Source: Brassica napus (Eukaryota > Streptophyta > Magnoliopsida > Brassicales > Brassicaceae). From it: a stretch of DNA of 64,000 nt. The notes beneath the pieces were generated by a model, which did no database searches, was not told the origin of the DNA, and saw only the letters and a list, made by a program, of their open reading frames with translations. The position numbers and the translations under genes were made by a program. Shown here one piece after another: positions 26,001 through 35,308 of the stretch. The stretch's first letter is position 1. Each line of letters opens with the position of its first letter. The stretch spans positions 22,904,610-22,968,609 of the forward strand of contig NC_063446.1 of assembly GCF_020379485.1 (NCBI RefSeq), read 5' to 3'.

Positions 26001-27374
26001 ATCCTGAAAGTATACACTGTTAGGCGTGAAAGTAACTTGACAATTGAGATCATTAGTTACTTTTTTAACAGACAGTAGGTTTGAGGCAAATGTAGGCATA
26101 TAGAAAGCTTTAGATTCTTTATCAAACAATCTAAGTTCACCTACACCTTTTATTGGAATTTTATCTCCATTTGCTATCATCACATTTCCTAAAGCCGGTT
26201 CTATGTTCTTAATCAGTTCTAAATCACTTATCATGTGATGAGAAGCACCAGAGTCTATAACTAAGGGCTTAGCCGATTTAAAATTATTCATAGAACCATT
26301 TGCATTGTGAGAAGCATTAAGGGAGATACCAAGAGTTTTAGATATACCAGATTCCTTGAGAGCCTTGATGAGAGCGGTTAAGTCAGACTTCTTGATGGTC
26401 TCATCTAGATTGGCTCTTGGCGTGGCATAGCCTGATGTGGAGGCAGTAGCTCTTCCCACACCTAGGTTGCTTATACCCATGGTGATTGGTGTTGTTGGCT
26501 CAGCACCATCAGTTGAGAAGTTGGCTCTTGCATCTTGGTATTGAGGGCGGTTGTCCCTAAATTTGTTGGGCTTGAGGTGCGGATGTAGTATCCAGCATTT
26601 GTCCTTCATGTGGCCCTTCTTCTTGCAGTGATCGCAGGTCAAGTTTTTCTTCTCATCTAGCTTGTAAGCTGCCTTGTTTGACACGGCTCGTTCAGCTTGA
26701 TGTGCCATGTTTAAGTCTCCCTTGCCTCCAAATAAGCCCACAGAGCCTTCTTCCTTCTGAATTTGAGCGCATACTTCATCCAGGTCAGGTAACTTGTCAG
26801 CTCTCAGGATGTGCTTGATTAAGCTCCCATAAGATGGATTAAGCGTGAGCAGTAGTCCAAACACTCTGTCCTCTTCACGCCTGGTTAAGAGAGTGGCGGG
26901 GTCGGTAGTATGTGGTCTGAGTAGTTCCATCTCTGCCCAAAGAGACCGGAACTTGCCAAAGTGAGGCTGGAACTCCATATCTCCTTGGTTGAGGGTATTG
27001 ATAGCTCTTTTTACTTCAAAGACCCTTGTAAGGTTGGAGGTATTTCCATACACTTTGTAGAGTGTATCCCACAGCTGCTTGGTAGTTTCACAGTAGGAGT
27101 AAGACTCCATGATGGCGGGTTCTAGGGAGCTAAGGAGCACTGTGAGAACCATGAGATCTTCCTGAGCCCATTTGTCTTCATCAGTAGCTACCACAATCTC
27201 CTGTCCATCTTCTCCTTGGGTGGTTTGTTTTGGAGCTGCTTCTGCTGAGACATGACTCCACAAACCCTTTCCTCCAAGGGCAATCTTCACCATCCTGGCC
27301 CACAAGAGGTAGTTAATCCCCTTCAGGGTCACAGGTATGCTGATGCGGTTGTTGTTATTGTTGTTGTTCTCCAT
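23087..27374 (-). pseudogene. copia gag-pol polyprotein gene, broken by two frameshifts
   Basis: Starts at 27374 with an Asn-rich N-terminus. Domains in transcript order: UBN2-type gag, a CX2CX4HX4C zinc knuckle near residue 250, the protease motif DSGASHHM near residue 371, integrase with an HHCC-like zinc region and core, then reverse transcriptase ([16 protein letters not shown] at about 23950-23960) and RNase H (ADWAGDRVDRRSTTGY). The frame breaks twice, at about 25570-25580 (T/A run, within integrase) and about 24136-24142 (a short A run, within reverse transcriptase). Both look like one-base changes in homopolymers, so they could be real decay or sequence error. Otherwise no internal stops. 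Confidence 0.9.
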
Positions 27375-27465
27375 CTTGAGGATTTACTTGGTCAGAGGTA
27401 AAGTTTAAGAACTAGAAACAGAGTTTTGATTTTGCGGAATTTAGAAAGGTTTCAAGATTGTTGCT

Positions 27466-27477
27466 GCTCTGATACCA
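27466..27477 (-). other. Primer binding site of the copia element
   Basis: On the minus strand reads TGGTATCAGAGC directly after the 5' LTR, the standard complement to the 3' end of initiator methionine tRNA used to prime reverse transcription in plant copia elements. Confidence 0.9.
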
Positions 27478-27904
27478 TGATAATTTGTGGGATTATGAGA
27501 GCTTCTAAGTGTTTTAACCGTGATGAAGCACACGAACAAAGTAAAAAAGGAGTGAAGTAACCGTAAGTATTTGAGAGAGAAGAGAAATTTGCGAATTTAA
27601 GAGAATGAGAGGATTTGTGAGATTGAGAGAATGAAAGAAATGTTTGTATTGAATTGTGTGTTTAATTGTGTAACATACATGGTGTATTTAAAGGAAACAA
27701 AAGCAATAAGCACTCAATGGTAGAAGAATAAATAACTAGTAGTGGACTAGCCACTCTTCCCCATTTGGTAAGTGATATGGCCATTACTCCCACTTCCTCC
27801 ACTAACTAGTAGTGGACTAGCCACTCCTCCCCATTTGGTAAGTGATATGACCACTTCTCCTGCTTCCTCCACTACTTCCCTTTGTTTAATTCTTCATGTC
27901 AACA
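27478..27904 (-). repeat. 5' LTR of the copia element
   Basis: 427 bp, TG...CA ended, full-length version of the repeat. It contains the AACAAAGTAAAAAAGGAGTG segment that the other LTR has lost, and the same tandem TAGTGGACTAGCCACTC units. Confidence 0.92.
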
Positions 27905-28297
27905 TAAAACATGTCTATGTCGTCTACTGCTACTTTATTCTATCCGATAAGTTTTCCATATAATACTGTTTTCTTAATCTTCTTTAAAATATTAATCTTT
28001 CCTTATAGATAGACTGCACATGTATGGGTTACTTAGTCATATTATAATCGATATATTATTACCAATAGATATAGATTGCAGTGGGAAGTAGAAACTGTTA
28101 AAACCAAACTGAGATTTATCAACTGGAAAAATAAAAGCCAAACGCAAGGAATATAGATTACAGAGGCAAAGCAAAGCTAACTTTCTACATTTAGTGCACA
28201 AACTATTTACACCTTCTCTGATTGTTTGTAATCTGTGTATCTTTAGCATTAACAAGTGTAAAAAACACAAAAGGAAAGAAAGAAGGTTCAGTCATCT
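27905..28297. other. 3' flank of RNase H copy A beyond the copia insertion
   Basis: Homologous over its whole length to 33037-33422, with small indels. No gene seen. It ends where the second LSF1 copy begins. Confidence 0.75.
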
Positions 28298-28424
28298 CAC
28301 ACGCTTTTATTATTTGTTGGTGCAATTCTTGCAAGAACCTCTTGATCTGTAAGGTTGACAACAACTCGACTGGGCTCTATGTTTTATGTTGCACCCTGGT
28401 TTGCTCTGTGACAGGGGGAGGATG

Positions 28425-28593
28425 GAGAGCTGGTACTGGACCAAGCCTATCGAAACATTTTTCTTGATCCTCCAAAAATTTTCTATGTATATAGATCTCC
28501 AAATTTGTAAAAAAAAATATATTAAGCTTCCAAATTATTGAAATCTTTATTAAATCGTCTAAGGTACTCTAAATTTCAGGGCCATCCCTGGAT
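28425..28593. mobile_element. 169 bp insertion in LSF1 pseudo-exon 8
   Basis: Interrupts the exon exactly, with GGATG repeated on both sides (28420-28424 and 28594-28598), a 5 bp target duplication. Starts GAGAGCTGGTACTGG and ends GGGCCATCCCTGGAT. Too short to classify. Confidence 0.6.
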
Positions 28594-28712
28594 GGATGTA
28601 TTGTTGGTTGGCGATTTTACTGGAAACTGGAAAGAACCGATAAAGGCAACGCACAAGGGTGGTCGACGTTTTGAAACAGAAGTTAGGCTTTCACTGGAAA
28701 AGTAAAGTCTTA

Positions 28713-28976
28713 GGGCACGTTCAACGGTGTCTCTTAGAGTCTCTTAGATAAATTTTATTAATAAAATAATTATATAATTAAAATTTATTTCAATAAAATA
28801 AAATAAATCATTCACAAAAAGACACATGGAGAAAAAATAAGAAACTAAGCTTTTTTTTTTATCAACATAAGAAACTAAGCTAAGAGACATATCTTATTTA
28901 TTTCTCATACTTTTAATTACTTTTTTATATTTTAATAGTTAGAGACCTAGCTAAGAAACTTGCATTAAACATGCTC
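28713..28976. mobile_element. MITE (Harbinger type), first of a cluster of four
   Basis: Ends GGGCACGTTCAACGG and TTAAACATGCTC, flanked by TTA (28710-28712) and TAA (28977-28979). AT-rich interior with AGAGACT-like fold-back arms. Lies in LSF1 pseudo-intron 8. Confidence 0.65.
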
Positions 28977-29099
28977 TAAGACCATCATTAACCCAGTCTC
29001 TTAATTGGGGTTCTTAACCTCGGCTAAGAAACGGTTCTTAGCTTTTCTTAGATTTTAACTAAGAAAAGTTAAGAACTGTCTCTTAAATAAGAGATATAA

Positions 29100-29306
29100 G
29101 AGCATGATTATTGGAGGGTTCTTAAGGTGGGGTTCTTAGCGGAATATAAGAACCCGCCTCTTAACTTTTAACTAAAAAAACTAAGAACCGGCTCTTAAAA
29201 CTCTTATTTAAGAAACGGTTCTTAGCTTTTTTTGTTAAAAGTTAAGAGACGGGTTCTTATATTCCGCTAAGAACACCACCTTAAGAACTCCGCGATAATC
29301 ATGCTC
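29100..29306. mobile_element. Nested MITE, same family as 6799-7008
   Basis: GAGCATGATTATTGG at the left and CGATAATCATGCTC at the right, with TAA on each side (29097-29099, 29307-29309). The arms GGTTCTTAGCGGAATATAAGAA fold back on each other. Near copy of the element upstream of PPT2. Confidence 0.8.
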
Positions 29307-29309
29307 TAA

Positions 29310-29541
29310 AAGCATGTTTAATGGGAATTGTTAAAGTGGGGTTCTTAGCGGAATATAAGAACTTCTCTCTTAACTTTTTACTAAAAAACCTAAGAACCGG
29401 TTCTTAAATATCTTATTTAAGAACCGGTTCTTAAATATCTTATTTAAGAACCGGTTCTTAAGTTTTTTAATTAAAAGTTAAGAGACAGGTTTTTATATTC
29501 CGTTAAAAACTCCACTTTAAGAACCCCCATTAAACATGCTC
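29310..29541. mobile_element. Nested MITE abutting the previous one
   Basis: AAGCATGTTTAATGGG to CCCATTAAACATGCTC, flanked by TAA (29307-29309, 29542-29544); it shares one TAA with its neighbour. Contains a direct reiteration of TTAAATATCTTATTTAAGAACCGG in its loop. Confidence 0.75.
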
Positions 29542-30182
29542 TAAGAGCCGTCTCTTAGCCGAAAAATGTAAAAAAACAAAAAAAGTGTCAAATCATAAGT
29601 TAAGAACCTCGGCTAAGAGACCGAAGTTAATCATGCCCTAAGCTTCTTTGATTTTATTCCATTTGTGATTATTCTCGAGAAACGTTCCATAATCTTCATG
29701 CATGTTGGTTGAATTCTGGTTTGGAGGGATCACGAAGGCGTTCTAGTTTTATAACATTGGTGATCATTGACAATGTGGCAGATACTACTACAAGTCAACG
29801 GTGATTGGAGGCATTCAACAACTTCACCAACGGAGAGGGATGGTCGAGGAAATACTAACAATATAATAGTGGTTGGAGATGTTGCTAACGTCATGCCTAC
29901 TATTCAACAGGCAAAAAAGGTTAGTATTTAGTTACACTATGAAATAGTCGTGTTCTTGATACAAAGAAGAAAAACTTGGATAGATAGTAAATAATTGGTA
30001 TTTTAAGTCATTTATGTGAAGAAAGCTCTTCAACGATGTTTTTTTTTTGTTGTTGCAGGATGCAAATATCATAAAAGTGATAGAGAGAGTGATGACAGAG
30101 AGCGAAAGGCTCAGGTTGGCAAAAGCAGCTCGGTGTATTGCATTCTCAGTCTGTCTGTCCAATTAGACTCTGCCCAAAATAG

Positions 30183-31640
30183 TTTTCTTTTTTAATAAAA
30201 AAAATCTGTTTATTTATGGGCATAAACCAAATATTACTTCAATAATGAAGGAAAAATACATAGTAAATAAACACATTGTAAAATGAGTTATGTGATTATT
30301 CTTATACAGAGAATAATTAATTAACAAGAATTAGAAATTTATTCTTCAATTGTAATCATACTGCGTGTGTTATTGACTGAAACAAAATAAATATAAACTA
30401 GATTCTGAGGGTATATTTTTTGTTCTCTTAATTTTTTTTAGAAATTCTATTTTTATATTTGTGTTTTTTCTTTGTAATCATATTTATGTTTTTCTTTGTA
30501 ATCATATTTGTATATAAATCTTAATCAAAATCTATTTATCAATTTTATAAAATAATAGCAATTTAAAAGTTGATCCGGCATACACCCGTTTCTTTGTAAT
30601 CATATGTCCATATGCCTGTTTCCTTATAATCATACTCCCTCCGTTTCAATTTAAATGTCGTTCTGGAAGAAAATTTTCGTTTCAAAATAAGTGTCGTTTT
30701 ATGATTTCAATGCAACATTTATTAATAAGATTCTTCTGTTTATTTTTTCATTGGTTGAAATATGGTTAGGTGTATGGGTAATGATGTTTTTATTTTGAAA
30801 ATGTACAAAATTAAACGTTTTTTTAATCCGTGTGCATAAGTCTAAAACGACAAATAAAATAAAATGGAGGGAGTATTTGTCTATTCTAGATCTTGACCCG
30901 CACCTACTTCAAACGCAGGTATAGTGTTGTTTGTAATTTTTTATTTATTTTTTCCATGTAAATATGTTTGAATTTGATTACTATTCTGTTATTAACTTTC
31001 TAATCATAAATTTATGAATACAAAAATTGAAGCTTTATTTTGAAATATAAAATATACTGAATTTTTTAGTTTGTCAAAAATATATTGCAACACAAACTAT
31101 AAATAATATACATATATATTTACAATTATGCTAAATTATATAACAGGTACCATAAAAACCATTATTTTCTATAACTTACTTTATAGAAAATGAATGGTTT
31201 TGTAATTTACATTTTGGCTAAATAGGTCGTGCGGATCCCATAATGAAGGGAGGAGGAGAAGTTACAATACATATAGTTTATTTTTTAATTATTGAAAAAA
31301 TAATTAATTGGACTAAATTTCTATAACTGGTCATGTTCCTAATTTATTAAAACAGATAGGTGCACAAATGATATGCAAACAGTTAATATTCGAGGAAGCA
31401 ATAAACTATGTTAGATAAATAAGAAGGATCAAACCTGTCTGATCAAATTGCTAAATTATATGAGTCAAACCGGTGTGATTGAATTGTATATTACTTAATA
31501 ACGATACATATACATATCGTTGTAGGCTGAGTTCGTAATAAATCGTGAGTGGATGATCATGTAATCGTAATTGGTTAAGTGGTACCTCATTGTTATATTA
31601 TATGTTGGGATAAAAAAAATTTCCTAGAAAATAAAAGATT
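30183..31640. other. Rearranged upstream region of RNase H copy B
   Basis: Collinear with unit A up to about 30397 (GAAACAAAATAAATATAAA), then diverges at CTAGATTCTGAGGG. A Helitron-like 3' terminus on the minus strand (CTAG preceded by AAA) is one reading. A second such end, with ACCTGC/GCGGGT arms, lies near 30886-30925. Homology to unit A returns only at about 31645 (CTTCCCAGCCGTCGTGAATCC). The whole DRH1-type promoter core present in copy A is therefore absent here and replaced by AT-rich sequence. Confidence 0.6.
30635..30873. mobile_element. Stowaway-type MITE
   Basis: CTCCCTCCGTTTCAATTTAA at the left and AAATGGAGGGAG at the right are inverted repeats flanked by TA on both sides (30633-30634, 30874-30875), the hallmark of Tc1/mariner-derived Stowaway elements. 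About 239 bp, no open frame. Confidence 0.85.
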
Positions 31641-31885
31641 GGTCCATCTTCCCAGCCGTCGTGAATCCTGATTTGAATCGCCTCATTGCTCTTTGTGGGT
31701 TTTATTCTATCGAAAACTAAGATCGAATCCCGTAGGATTTTAGATAGTTACCATGCATTAGTAGAACATGATGATGTTAGACCACCACTTGTTTGTTGTA
31801 TTGCTTCCACGATGATTGTTAGCATCTGTTGGTTGGTTCATCTTATTCAATTACCATATCCTTTTATTTGCAGGAAGCCCTTGCT

Positions 31886-32887
31886 ATGGATCATTCTCTT
31901 CCCAAGCCTTGGAAATGCCTTGTCGATGATCGAACTGGCAACTTATACTTTTGGAATCCTGAGACCAATGTTGCTCAATATGAGCGACCTATTTGCCCTC
32001 CACCTCGCAACGTTGCTCAAGTATCTCTAAGCTCCTCATATGCTTGTTTTGTTTCTTTTTTTTTGTGCATATTTTTTTTAGTAATAATAATATTCTGAAA
32101 TGTAATCCACTCAGGGCTCATGTACCATCGAGTTTGACGGTGCTTCAAGAGGAAACCCAGGAAGAGCAGGTGCAGGAGCCGTTCTCCGTGCTTCAGACAA
32201 TACTGTGCTCTTCTATCTTCGCGAGGGTTTAGGCTTTGCTACAAACAACGTTGCTGAGTATCGAGCTCTCATTCTTGGCCTCGAGTGTGCTCTTAGCAAA
32301 GGCTTTAGAAATGTGCGCGTCCAGGGTGATTCAATGCTTGTCTGTATGCAGGTCCAGTTAGTTTGACTCTTTTCTTATTTGTCTACGTTCAAGCAGTCGT
32401 CTGTGTTGTGTTGTTAGTATCTGACTAATTGGCAAAGCAGGTTCAAGGTGCATGGAGAGTCCAAGACCCGAAAATGGCTCAGCTTTGTGGACAAGCAAAG
32501 GAGCTTATGAGGCAGTTTAGCTCATTCCACATTCAACACGTTGGCAGGGTAAAGCCACTCAACCCCCTTTTCTTTAGCCTGCTGATTCTGATTTTGATGC
32601 ACTCTGTAGTTAACTTCGTTGTTAATTAATACATTCGAAGTGAAGATGGCAATTATTTAATTGTTTGTAGGAACTCAATTCCGAGGCTGATGCTCAAGCT
32701 AACCATGCGATCAATCTGGCAGGTGAGTTATTTAATTTGTGAGGATATATGGATTCCAGTTTCTTTTTCTTATTATAATAAATGAATCTTAACGAGGTTT
32801 TGTGTTTTCTTTTCTTGTGAACTCGATGCGTATCTAGAGAATGAAACGGAAGAGATTGCAGGCGGCTTTAGAAGAAGGATATACTAA
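31886..32887 (+). CDS. WW domain fused to RNase H1-type domain, copy B
   Basis: Five exons, 31886-32020, 32115-32351, 32441-32548, 32671-32722 and 32838-32887, all GT-AG and in phase. They give 193 residues. Exon 1 (45 residues) is a WW domain nearly identical to that of DRH1: [20 protein letters not shown], then [13 protein letters not shown], with both Trp and the Tyr-Phe pair kept. Exons 2-5 encode an RNase H fold with all four catalytic acids ([29 protein letters not shown]). The ATG follows the same leader-intron acceptor block (TTTGCAG-GAAGCCCTTGCT) seen in DRH1 and copy A. The domain pair suggests an RNA/DNA-hybrid nuclease tethered to a Pro-rich partner; that role is inference. Its core promoter has been replaced (see 30183-31640), so expression is uncertain. 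Confidence 0.78.
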
Positions 32888-33422
32888 TATCCAAGTGGAG
32901 TAATATGCATCTTCCTGTTTTCTTGTTTTTGGGATCATGTCTTTTAGCATGTTATGTGTTAACATAAACATGAAGACGATGATGAACATGCTCTTCTCTC
33001 TCTTTTGCTTTGTCCCACGGCAATTTGACTTCCCAAGAACATGTCTATGTCGTCTACCACTTCTTATTCTATTCAATAGTTTTCCATATAATACTAGTGT
33101 TTTCTTCATCGTTCTTTAAAATATTCATTATAGTCAGTCAATAGACTGCACATGTAAGGGTTATTTAGTTATATTAGTATTGATATATTACTTACCAAGA
33201 TGATAATAGATTTCAGTGGGAAGTGAAACTGTTAAAACCAAACTGAGATTTATCAACTTGAAAAATAAAAGCCAAACGCAAGAAGATAGTTTATAAGGGC
33301 AAAGCAAAGCTAACTTTCTACAATTTAGTGCACAAACTATTTACACCCTTGTCTGATTGTTTGTCATCTGTGTATCTTTAAGCATTAACAAGTGTAAAAT
33401 AACAAAAGGGTTGAATCATCTC
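32888..33422. other. 3' flank of RNase H copy B
   Basis: Homologous to 22347-22498 plus 27905-28297 in unit A, uninterrupted here. No gene seen. Confidence 0.7.
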
Positions 33423-34484
33423 TCACAGTTGGGACGATCTTCCACCGTTACTAGTTACCCCAGATCTTGGCTGCCTTAAAAACTCAATCAAAGCCTCAGC
33501 CTTTTGCTTCGCTCGACTAGTCCCCGCCTGAGTAAGCGCCACAAGCGGAGGAATCGCTCCTTCCCTAGCCACCATGGTTCGATACACCACACTCTCCTCA
33601 CAGAGCTGAAGCAGTATCGACGCAGCTACCTCCTTCTGTCTCTGCGTTCCCGCCTCCAGGATCTCCACCAGCACCGGAACCCCTCCTTCCTCCACGAGCG
33701 CGGGCTTAGACTCCGGCACCGACATCAGCAGGCTCATCACGAAGGCCGATTTGTCCACCATGTTGGATCCGAAGTCAGCCATCAATTCCACCAGCGGCTT
33801 CATGATTCCGGCCTGGACGGCTCTGAGTTTGTTCTCCTTAGCAGAGCAGAGCGAGTAGAGAGCCGTCGACGCGTCCTTCTTGGCCCTGAATCCTCCGGTT
33901 TCCAGAAGGCTCACGAGGAGAGGAATCGCTCCGGATCTCCCGATCGCGACCTTGTTGTCCTCCACCTGCGATAGCCGGAGCAAAGCGCAGGCGGCGTTCT
34001 CCTTGGCAGTCGGAGTTCCCATCTTCAACGCTCTGACGAGCGGCTTGATGGCGCCGGAGGAAGCGATGAGGTCTTTGTTCTCGTCGCAGAGGGAGAGATT
34101 CAGGATCGCGGTGACTCCGTACTCCTGGAGCTGAGGATCGGAAGACGAGATCAGGGAGATGAGCGGCTTGACGGCTCCGGCCTTGGCGATTTTGATGCGA
34201 TTCTCGGGCTTGTGCTTGGACAGGAGCCTGATCTCCATGGCGGCTTGCTTCTGCTCGTCCACGGAGCAGGAGGAGTCGAGATGAGCGACCAGGTGACGGA
34301 TGAGGTCGTCGGAATTATCGGAGGCGCAGGAGAGGAGGAGGCGGCGGCTCTCGGAGGAGGCGGAGGGGAACTCGCCGGATCTGTCGCTGTTGCAGTCGCT
34401 GAAAGCGGAGGAGTGGTCGTTGACACTCAAATTGCTGAAATTGCGACCCAAGTAGGTGAAACCGGCGCTGTTATCCGACTCCAT
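33423..34484 (-). CDS. Armadillo-repeat protein (PUB-ARM-like, no U-box)
   Basis: Single exon, 353 residues. A Ser-rich N-terminus (about 1-60) leads into tandem ARM repeats such as LLSKHKPENRIKIAKAGAVK, YGVTAILNLSLCDENKDLI, KENAACALLRLSQVEDNK and QKEVAASILLQLCEES, ending ALIEFLRQPRSG. The repeats resemble those of plant U-box E3 ligases, but there is no U-box or other catalytic domain, so it is probably a protein-binding adaptor. The CDS is more GC-rich than its surroundings, giving shadow frames on the other strand. The leader carries long GA tracts. It resembles At3g01400. The tandem duplication breakpoint falls exactly at its stop codon. Confidence 0.9.
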   Translation of the reverse strand: MESDNSAGFTYLGRNFSNLSVNDHSSAFSDCNSDRSGEFPSASSESRRLLLSCASDNSDDLIRHLVAHLDSSCSVDEQKQAAMEIRLLSKHKPENRIKIAKAGAVKPLISLISSSDPQLQEYGVTAILNLSLCDENKDLIASSGAIKPLVRALKMGTPTAKENAACALLRLSQVEDNKVAIGRSGAIPLLVSLLETGGFRAKKDASTALYSLCSAKENKLRAVQAGIMKPLVELMADFGSNMVDKSAFVMSLLMSVPESKPALVEEGGVPVLVEILEAGTQRQKEVAASILLQLCEESVVYRTMVAREGAIPPLVALTQAGTSRAKQKAEALIEFLRQPRSGVTSNGGRSSQL

Positions 34485-34486
34485 GG

Positions 34487-34606
34487 ATGCAGAGAGAGAG
34501 AGAGAGAGAGTGAGAGAGAGAATCTGTGATTCGTTTTGAAAGCAACAAAAACGTGGATGGTTACTTTACTTTTAGGGCTAGAGAGAGAGAGAGAGAGAGA
34601 GAGAGT
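34487..34606. repeat. GA/AG microsatellites in the armadillo gene leader
   Basis: Two purine runs, about 34490-34520 and 34580-34605, of near-perfect (GA)n. Transcribed on the minus strand as CT-rich leader, or acting as GAGA elements bound by BPC factors. Confidence 0.8.
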
Positions 34607-35308
34607 GTTTGTCAGGAATATTTGTTTTTGGATGAATGAGGGAGAGACAGAAAGCGCAACAACAATAATACATTTTTTTAATTAAAATTAATAAATGTTT
34701 GGGCCTTTTCTCTTATATGAAAGATGGCCCATTATAAGTGGGCTATCATTTGAATAAAAAACGTGGGCCACACTACTCATGTTAGTAGTCAAAGACAGTT
34801 AAATTGGATCAGATCCCCTCTCCGATTCATTGATTCTCTCTCCTCCTCCTCGAAACAAGCCAAGCCAAGGTATGCCTTCTCTCTGCAATGAGATCGGTTT
34901 TTCAGCCTGAAGTAAAAACTTATCGTCGTATTGTTGACTACTTCTTAGATCTATTTTGCTTTTTTTCTTTTCACGCTTGTTGTCCGAGTTATGGATTGGT
35001 TCTAGATGGATTTAACACATGATCTGCTTTGATTTAACGGATCAATCATGGTTCTCCGACCAAATCTCAAAACCAACACTTTGATACAGGAGTCTTCCTT
35101 TTGTTAGTTACTTGCTGTAGTATTTCTCGTTAAGATCTCCCGCCAAATAGTGATCAGTTAGTTGGATCACCTATCTATTAATTAGCTTGTGTCAAATAAA
35201 AAAAAGGTTCAGAAGTTCTATTTTTGTGTTGATCCAAAAACTTCATTTAATTGACTGACCTTTTACCCTACATTACAAGACTTTTTTTTTGTGTAGGATA
35301 AAAGAGAG
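34607..35308 (+). promoter_or_regulatory. V-ATPase G promoter and leader intron
   Basis: GGGCC/GGCCC and GGCCCAT motifs (34695-34770) are followed by a CT-rich start region. A leader intron runs from CCAAG|GTATGCC (about 34870) to TGTGTAG (about 35296), just before the ATG. This is a common arrangement for housekeeping genes. Confidence 0.55.

Larger units (their letters stand above)
22499..27904 (-). mobile_element. Ty1/copia LTR retrotransposon, nearly intact, minus strand
   Basis: LTRs at 22499-22863 and 27478-27904, both starting TGATAATTTG and ending GTCAACA, are flanked by a perfect 5 bp duplication TAAAA (22494-22498 and 27905-27909). Primer binding site and polypurine tract are in place. 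The internal gag-pol lies on the minus strand in copia order (gag, protease, integrase, reverse transcriptase, RNase H). It inserted into the 3' flank of RNase H copy A: the sequence resuming at 27905 (ACATGTCTATGTCGTCTAC) matches the uninterrupted flank at about 33040 in copy B, which confirms the borders. Confidence 0.95.
18438..28297. repeat. Segmental tandem duplication, unit A
   Basis: Unit A runs from within LSF1 intron 7 (CACACGCTTTTATAATTTG, about 18439) through the LSF1 3' end, RNase H copy A and its 3' flank, to GTTCAGTCATCT at about 28297. It is inflated by the Helitron and the copia element. At its right end, sequence switches directly to a second copy of LSF1 intron 7. Confidence 0.85.
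28980..29638. mobile_element. MITE split by two nested MITEs
   Basis: Left arm GACCATCATTAACCCAGTCTC at 28980 and right arm GACCGAAGTTAATCATGCCC ending at 29638 are inverted repeats. Flanks are TAA on both sides (28977-28979 and 29639-29641). Elements at 29100 and 29310 are inserted inside it. Confidence 0.65.
28298..30182 (+). pseudogene. LSF1 3'-end pseudogene (exons 8-10)
   Basis: Copies of LSF1 intron 7 (28298-28414), exon 8 (28415 to about 28701), exon 9 (29782-29919) and exon 10 (30059 to about 30182). Exon 8 is split by a 169 bp insertion, exon 9 has lost about 7 bases (AAGTCAACGG where LSF1 has AAGTATATAATCAACGG), and exon 10 carries an extra TCTG. Intron 8 is swollen by four MITEs. 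No promoter or upstream exons, so it cannot make LSF1. Confidence 0.9.
28298..33422. repeat. Segmental tandem duplication, unit B
   Basis: Unit B repeats the LSF1 3' end, its downstream flank, RNase H and its 3' flank (for example CAGTGGGAAGT-GAAACTG at 28080 and 33213). It ends at the armadillo gene stop codon (33423-33425). The two breakpoints share a short CACA/CTCACA stretch. It lacks the Helitron and copia insertions of unit A but has its own MITEs. Confidence 0.85.

Noticed and set aside
33504..34529. Plus-strand frames of 84-156 codons opposite the armadillo gene
   Set aside because: GC-rich shadow frames of the minus-strand gene; His/Arg- or Gly-rich composition without domains.
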